A stretch of 64,000 nt of DNA from Anderseniella sp963700895. GTDB lineage: Bacteria; Pseudomonadota; Alphaproteobacteria; Rhizobiales; Aestuariivirgaceae. Shown here piece by piece: positions 59,509-64,000 of this stretch. The stretch covers positions 62,001 through 126,000 of the forward strand of contig CAVOZI010000022.1 of the NCBI GenBank assembly GCA_963700895.1, written 5' to 3'. Position numbers and translations under genes: made by a program. The notes beneath the pieces are model-generated. The model was not told the DNA's origin and ran no database searches. It was given only the letters and a program-made list of their open reading frames with translations. Position 1 is the first letter of the stretch, and every line of letters starts with the position of its first letter.

Positions 59509-60380
59509 TCACAACCTGAAATAACCCGGATCGAGTTCCTTCAACTGATACAGCGGCTCCGGCTTGACCCCGACATTGTGCCTGATCATCAGGTCCCCCA
59601 GCCCGTCGCCGTCAATCAGCGTGATGCGGCGCGGAATGGCAGCGACGAAAGCGTGGGCGGTTCTTGGCAGGAAGGCCGTGGTCACAAACACGCCCTTGGG
59701 CGCCTTGTGGGCTTCAAGCGAACCACAGAAGTCGCGCACCTCGTTGATCGGCACCTTTTTCGAAGGCTTGTAGCGCTTTGCCTGGAAGTAGAAGAAAACG
59801 AGCCCCAGTTCATCCTGGTAGATGACCCCGTCTACCCCACCGTCCGACCGGCCGCCAAGCCGGCGCGCCTTGTGCTGGCCGGAGCGAGAGGCGCATACCC
59901 CATCGCCACCAGCAGATCGAGGATCATCTGCTCGAAGAACGCCGGTTCCCGCGCGTGAACGAGTCCGAGCAGATCGCGCTTCAGACGGCGATTTGCCTGC
60001 CGGAACAGCCGGGCAAGATCACTGCCGTCTTCATCGCTGTCAGGTTCGAGTTCGGACGGGTTGATTGCGGCAGATGCACCCTCATACGAAACATAGGGTG
60101 TTGCGACCTCCCGGAGGCCGGGAGGACCCACTGAATGTACCCGGGCGCCATCGGAAGACAGGCGAACCTTGCCTTCGATCGACAGGTAGGAAAGCGCCCA
60201 CCGCAGGTCGTTTGATAGAGCCGTTTCCCTGCCGCTGCTCAACCGCGGACTTGCGCCGGCCGGGTCAAGGGACAAGGTTTCAGTGATCCGATCAAGAAGA
60301 TCCTGAAAGCCGAGTTCGCCCCCGGCCTGCTCCACGATACGCAACGCAGGTTGCATGAGATCCCGGTAATCTGCCGCCAA
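59509..60380 (-). pseudogene. Mrr-like restriction endonuclease, frameshifted
   Basis: The 5' part (60380-59832) encodes an N-terminal winged-helix region and the start of the nuclease (EQMILDLLVAMGYA), then hits a stop. The catalytic core continues in another frame: GQHKARRLGGRSDGGVDGVI, FFYFQAKRYK (the D-QAK site) and PINEVRDFCGSLEAHKAPKGVFVTTAF to 59509. One missing base (or two extra) near 59890 restores the protein. Mrr-type enzymes cut methylated or foreign DNA; here it is either inactive or the break is a sequence error. The start TTG 60380 is uncertain. Confidence 0.75.
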
Positions 60381-60446
60381 CTGCTGCGCCCCCGCGTTAT
60401 TCTGCCCCCTCAGAGCCGACCAAACGTCATCATTCCGGTACTGTGG

Positions 60447-60854
60447 TCACCATGTCTTCTCAAGTGGCTCGATGGGAGCTTCCGATTTCTTCCAGGCGCC
60501 AAATCCGCCGATCAGGTTGTAGACGGGCTTCAGACCCATGCGCTGGGCAACCTGGGTGGCAAGTGCAGAGCGCAAACCGCCTGCGCACATGAAAATGAAC
60601 GGCCCATCGCCGCCAAAGAAATCCTTGTAATACGGGCTTTCAGGATCGATCCAGAACTCGACCATCCCACGCGGCACGTGACGCGAGCTCGGCACCTTGC
60701 CGTCGCGCCACAGCTCGCGGATGTCTCGGATGTCGATGAGGGTGGCGCCGTGGTTGTCGATCAGGTTTCGTGCGCCAGCAACGTCGACTTCCTGAATTTC
60801 CGCCTTGGCATCGGCGCACAGCTGCTTGATTCCGATCTTGATGTCCTGCGGCAC
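60447..60854 (-). CDS. Rhodanese-like domain protein
   Basis: A 135-residue single rhodanese domain. The active-site loop CAGGLRS (C90) and IDIRDIRELWRDGKVPSS with SRHVPRG are typical. It is a soluble sulfurtransferase-type protein of unknown partner. It lies 66 bases downstream of the Mrr-like gene on the same strand, so the two are not obviously one unit. Confidence 0.9.
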   Translation of the reverse strand: MPQDIKIGIKQLCADAKAEIQEVDVAGARNLIDNHGATLIDIRDIRELWRDGKVPSSRHVPRGMVEFWIDPESPYYKDFFGGDGPFIFMCAGGLRSALATQVAQRMGLKPVYNLIGGFGAWKKSEAPIEPLEKTW

Positions 60855-60936
60855 CCCTGGCGCTCCCTTTGTGCTGAAAAGACAACCAAGGCTAGCGGCT
60901 GGACCGTTGAAGTCCAGACCTCATTCCGAAACCCGG

Positions 60937-62136
60937 TCAGAGCCGCTTTGGCAGGTACCGCCACGCAATGGCGCCACAAATCGCCGACCAGACGCCAAGC
61001 GCCAGGAAAACCGCAGACAATGGTGCAAACAGCAGCAAGATCGAGAACAGGGCTGTTGGCAGAAGTTCCGACAAATCCAGATAGGTACGGTACACGCCAG
61101 TCATCTCGGCGCGCTCGTGCGGGTGCACCGCGCGCAGGAAGGGGATCGAGCCAACCCCGTCAATGGCGGTGGCGGCGAGCGAGGCCGCGAGCAGCAGGCC
61201 AGCCGTGACATAGGGGTGATCTGCGCCCGCAAGGCCTGCGCCGAAAGTGCAGGCCGCCATGGCGAAGAATGCCATCGCGATCACCTGGCGCACGCCCACG
61301 CGCTGGGCATACCTGCCGAACAGGATGGCGGTAATGAGCATGGCGTTGCCTGCGGACACAAGGAATCCGCCGGCTTGCTTGCCAAGCCCGCTCTGCACCA
61401 TGAGGATGGGCGCATAAACGAAGAAGACCACCCAGAAACACGATCTGCCGAACGCGATCAGCCAGGCCAGCCTGAGCCTTGGCTGCCTGGCGAAGCGGCC
61501 GATGCTGGCCAGCGGGTTTGCCGGCTTTACCTTGCCGGCGCGGATGGCCGTGTTGTCTGACAGGCGCAGGTACCAGAAAACTGCCAGCAGGATCAGTGAG
61601 CACACCGCGGTGAAGGCATGGGGCGCCCAAACGCCATAGGTTGTGTACAGCCAGACACCCAGCGACGGCCCGATGGTCCACGAAAATGTGGCGAACGTCA
61701 TCCGCATTGGCTCGACCCGCACATAGTCGTGCTTGCGGATGTGGTCGAGGATATAAAGGCTGGTGGTGACGTTCAGGCAGGCCGCACCGAACACCCGCAG
61801 GAACATTCCCGCCACCTGCCCTTCCAGCGTGTAGCTGGCCAGGGCAAGGGCAGCAAGGATCAGCGCCAACCCGCCAAACGAGTAGATGAAGCGCCGCGCC
61901 GTGCGTTGAATGAGCAGCGGAATGAGCAGGGTTCCGATCAGCGAGCCGATCGCCACGACCGTATAAGCCTGCGAAACCTTCTGGCTCGACTGAAGGAGGT
62001 CGTATGCCTGCAGCGCGATCACCGTAGCAACGCTGGCGCGGGCCAGTGACTCGATAGCGAAAAGAAGGGTGAACGCGGCCGCGGTAGGCTTGGGCGCTGT
62101 CGGTAGCCAGATTGGATAGCGGGCGGAGAAACCCAT
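60937..62136 (-). CDS. MFS transporter
   Basis: A 399-residue membrane protein with about 12 helices, of the major facilitator superfamily. The loop between helices 2 and 3 is RTARRFIYSFGG-like; a central cytoplasmic loop is rich in Lys/Arg (VKPANPLASIGRFARQP). The substrate is unknown. The ATG at 62136 is preferred to the TTG at 62175. Confidence 0.88.
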   Translation of the reverse strand: MGFSARYPIWLPTAPKPTAAAFTLLFAIESLARASVATVIALQAYDLLQSSQKVSQAYTVVAIGSLIGTLLIPLLIQRTARRFIYSFGGLALILAALALASYTLEGQVAGMFLRVFGAACLNVTTSLYILDHIRKHDYVRVEPMRMTFATFSWTIGPSLGVWLYTTYGVWAPHAFTAVCSLILLAVFWYLRLSDNTAIRAGKVKPANPLASIGRFARQPRLRLAWLIAFGRSCFWVVFFVYAPILMVQSGLGKQAGGFLVSAGNAMLITAILFGRYAQRVGVRQVIAMAFFAMAACTFGAGLAGADHPYVTAGLLLAASLAATAIDGVGSIPFLRAVHPHERAEMTGVYRTYLDLSELLPTALFSILLLFAPLSAVFLALGVWSAICGAIAWRYLPKRL

Positions 62137-62376
62137 GACGCTCGCCTTGAACAGTCCGACGGCATGCACCGGCAAGGCCTGCCGGCACTCATCCAGCTTC
62201 GTTATGTCAACAGCGCCGATTTGAAAAGCACATTCGCGATGGCGTTACCTTCCGGACCGGCTCCAGCGGTGGCCCTCCCGGCCAATTTGCCGCCGGCAAC
62301 CTTTCGTTAGGTCCTGTCACTGTATGGTGAGATCCGATTTCGAGTTTGTCGCGTGTGTCGAGAGGTTTGTGGAGTC

Positions 62377-62880
62377 ATGGGCAATAGTCTGTTTGGAAAG
62401 CTCAAGGGCGTACTGTCGCGAAAGAAGAAGTCCGACATCTCGACTGCGGCGCCGCAACCCCCGGCAACCGCCAATCTGTCCCGGATCGGACTGGGCGCCC
62501 GGGGCGTATCTGCGCACCAGCCGAACATGCCCGACATCAGTGGTTTCGCAGCGGCAATGACCGCAGGCCAGCCGGCCATGCAGCCTGTCTTCCATTCCAC
62601 CGCCACGGAGATTTCGCCGGTTGGCGTGCAATTCTTCGCCGAAGTTCCCCTGCAAGCGTCAGCAGAGGAAATCGTCCGCGTTTCGCGCTCCGCGTCGAAC
62701 TGCATAAATGCTGAACTGTCACCTGCCGCAGATGGCACATGGAGCGTTTCCATCACGCTCAACATGGCGCCGGTTCCGCAGGAGATTCATACCGTCGAAA
62801 GCGTCCTGTCCGACTGGGCGGGCAAGCTGGGCGGCAGCGCCAAAGGCTGGGGTCTCGCCCAGGGCCGCGCCGCAGCGTAA
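62377..62880 (+). CDS. Hypothetical protein, possible RraB-like fold
   Basis: A 167-residue soluble protein. A basic low-complexity N-terminus (KLKGVLSRKKKSDI) leads to a C-terminal region (about 95-160) ending in LSDWAGKLGGSAKGWG, which recalls the tail of RraB (the RNase E inhibitor), where GGEYDGWG is typical. The match is by eye and weak; the DG pair is replaced by AKG. It overlaps the end of the aldo/keto reductase frame by 94 bases on the other strand. Confidence 0.5.
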   Translation: MGNSLFGKLKGVLSRKKKSDISTAAPQPPATANLSRIGLGARGVSAHQPNMPDISGFAAAMTAGQPAMQPVFHSTATEISPVGVQFFAEVPLQASAEEIVRVSRSASNCINAELSPAADGTWSVSITLNMAPVPQEIHTVESVLSDWAGKLGGSAKGWGLAQGRAAA

Positions 62881-63716
62881 TCCCGCCACTGCATCATCAA
62901 GGCTGATCCCAGACCGGTGCGTTCGCACACCCGCATGTGCCGTGACTTGAGCCCCGAGATCGCCTCGATTTCGGACGGCGAGAGCCGCAACTGCGAGGCA
63001 GCGAGATTGGACGCCAGCCTGTCAGGCTTCGAAGAGCGCGGAATGGCGATGACATCGCCCTGCGCCATGTGCCATGCAATGGTGATGTCGGCTGGCGACA
63101 CGCCGTGACGCGTGGCGATGTCCTGCATCAGCGGTTCGTCCGCCACCCGGTTGCGGGCAATCGGGCAGTAGGCGGTCAGCGCCATGCCGGCCACCCGGCA
63201 GGCCGCGTGCACCTTGTCCTGGTTGATCAGCGGATGAAACTCCACCTGGTTGCAGATCAGCGGCGCATCGGACAGGGCGACGGCTTCACGGATCTGCGCC
63301 ACGGTGAAATTGGAAATGCCGATATTGCGGGCAAGGCCACGCTGACGCGCCTTGTTCAGTGCCGGAATGGTTTCGCTGAACGGCACGGTTCGCGATGGCC
63401 AATGCAGCAGCAACAGGTCCACCGGGCCGCAATCCAGCAGTTCCAGCCGCTCATCCACCGTACGGGCAAAATCGTCTGCCGCGTGGCAATCGGGCCAGAT
63501 TTTCGTGGTGAGAAACACGTCCGACCGTGCCACGCCGGATGCCCGTATGCCCTCGCCCACCTCGCGCTCGTTGGCGTACATCTGGGCGGTATCGACATGC
63601 CTGTAGCCCATCTCCAGGGCCGTCTTCACCAGTTCGCAGCACTGTTCGCCTCGCAGTTCCCAGGTGCCAAGGCCAAGGGCGGGTATGGTGACGCCATGCG
63701 CCTCAACCGTTTTCAT
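62787..63716 (-). CDS. Aldo/keto reductase
   Basis: A 309-residue NADPH-dependent reductase. Motifs: GYRHVDTAQMYANEREVGEG (Asp/Tyr catalytic), LLLLHWPS (His), ISNFTVAQI, and IPRSSKPDRLASNLAA (cofactor binding). Such enzymes reduce 2,5-diketogluconate or methylglyoxal-type carbonyls. ATG 63716 has AGGAAGGA upstream. The last 30 residues run into the antisense of the RraB-like gene and do not look like a normal family end. Confidence 0.9.
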   Translation of the reverse strand: MKTVEAHGVTIPALGLGTWELRGEQCCELVKTALEMGYRHVDTAQMYANEREVGEGIRASGVARSDVFLTTKIWPDCHAADDFARTVDERLELLDCGPVDLLLLHWPSRTVPFSETIPALNKARQRGLARNIGISNFTVAQIREAVALSDAPLICNQVEFHPLINQDKVHAACRVAGMALTAYCPIARNRVADEPLMQDIATRHGVSPADITIAWHMAQGDVIAIPRSSKPDRLASNLAASQLRLSPSEIEAISGLKSRHMRVCERTGLGSALMMQWRDYAAARPWARPQPLALPPSLPAQSDRTLSTV

Positions 63717-63753
63717 GTCGATTTTTCCTTCCTGTCTGATAGCGTTGCATAAC

Positions 63754-64000
63754 ATGAACGCCGAGACGCCGAACAGGATTCCATGGCCGCCGCTGATCTT
63801 CGCCACCGCCGTGGTGGTAGGACTGCTGGCGCACTGGGTCACGCCTGTCCATCTGCCCGCCGGACTGACAGTGCCGGGCTTTGTGCTGCTGGCCTCCGGG
63901 CTGTCTCTGGACGTGTGGGCCATGTGGACGATGTTTGCCGCCCGCACCAACATCCTGCCGCACCGGGCGGCGGACAGCCTCGTGACGCACGGGCCTTTCG
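63754..64000 (+). CDS. Isoprenylcysteine methyltransferase-like membrane protein, 5' part
   Basis: The first 82 codons of a membrane protein: two hydrophobic segments (about 12-30 and 40-62) and then NILPHRAADSLVTHGPF, which matches the start of the ICMT/PEMT-type methyltransferase signature (GPFRYSRNPMY in family members). The window ends here. The gene is divergent from the aldo/keto reductase, 37 bases apart. Confidence 0.7.
   Translation, partial: MNAETPNRIPWPPLIFATAVVVGLLAHWVTPVHLPAGLTVPGFVLLASGLSLDVWAMWTMFAARTNILPHRAADSLVTHGPF

Noticed and set aside
1..64000. tRNA, rRNA, CRISPR array, phage or conjugative island
   Set aside because: No cloverleaf, rRNA-like stretch, repeat-spacer array or integrase/phage genes were found; apart from two insertion sequences the window is ordinary chromosome.

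Overview
The window is about 64 kb of GC-rich chromosome from an alphaproteobacterium, most likely of the order Hyphomicrobiales (Rhizobiales). This rests on the PleD/DivK pair next to DUF3572, TopA/RNase R/DUF983/NUDIX/L33 in a row, an EipB (DUF1849) protein, DUF1489, a DinB with an N-terminal zinc ribbon, a PyrB/PyrC-like pair, a GDPD/DUF482 GNAT pair and ClpS-ClpA. Most genes are housekeeping genes packed with short gaps or start/stop overlaps. No rRNA, tRNA or CRISPR array was found. Genus cannot be given from the sequence alone.

Layout. 1-5.1 kb: argS (cut by the window edge), dgt, erpA, a secreted cysteine-repeat protein and exonuclease III. 5.1-11.1 kb: an ExoR-like Sel1 protein, ilvD, a DUF898 membrane protein with a frameshifted M48 peptidase, and two small envelope proteins. 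11.2-20.6 kb: gatCA, a UPF0173 hydrolase, ruvX, two AEC transporters, pyrB with a catalytically degenerate pyrC, plsY and dprA. 20.8-27.4 kb: topA, rnr, DUF983, NUDIX and rpmG. An IS30 element (27.6-28.6 kb) separates rpmG from pleD-divK. 30.8-35.4 kb: a translationally coupled series DUF3572-HAD-ROK kinase-fumarase/AsL-type lyase-dinB. 35.4-41.5 kb: eipB, a 2-hydroxyacid dehydrogenase, RidA, GDPD, GNAT, HIT and azlCD. 41.6-46.9 kb: clpS-clpA, a phasin with a strong promoter overlapped by two TGC-N3-GCA sites, and a SPOR-tailed D,D-carboxypeptidase. 47-54.1 kb: a VWA/membrane J-domain pair, a cupin, a serine hydrolase, a small ORF, an IS1634-type element, a formamidase-like enzyme and a secreted protein. 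54.1-64 kb: putA with its Lrp-type regulator, panC, DUF1489, a frameshifted Mrr-like nuclease, a rhodanese, an MFS transporter, a possible RraB-like protein, an aldo/keto reductase and the start of an isoprenylcysteine-methyltransferase-like gene.

Genes that work together: GatC/GatA in transamidation of tRNA; PyrB with PyrC-like in pyrimidine synthesis; ClpS with ClpA in N-end-rule proteolysis; DivK with PleD in cell-cycle and c-di-GMP signalling; PutA under PutR in proline catabolism; AzlC with AzlD in amino-acid export. Three loci (M48 peptidase, start of the pyrC-like gene, Mrr) show reading-frame breaks that are either real mutations or single-base sequence errors. The most original observations are the invariant four-cysteine module repeated three times in the secreted protein at 3.0-4.2 kb, the phasin promoter/operator architecture, the coupled HAD-kinase-lyase cassette upstream of dinB, and the VWA/membrane-J-domain pair.
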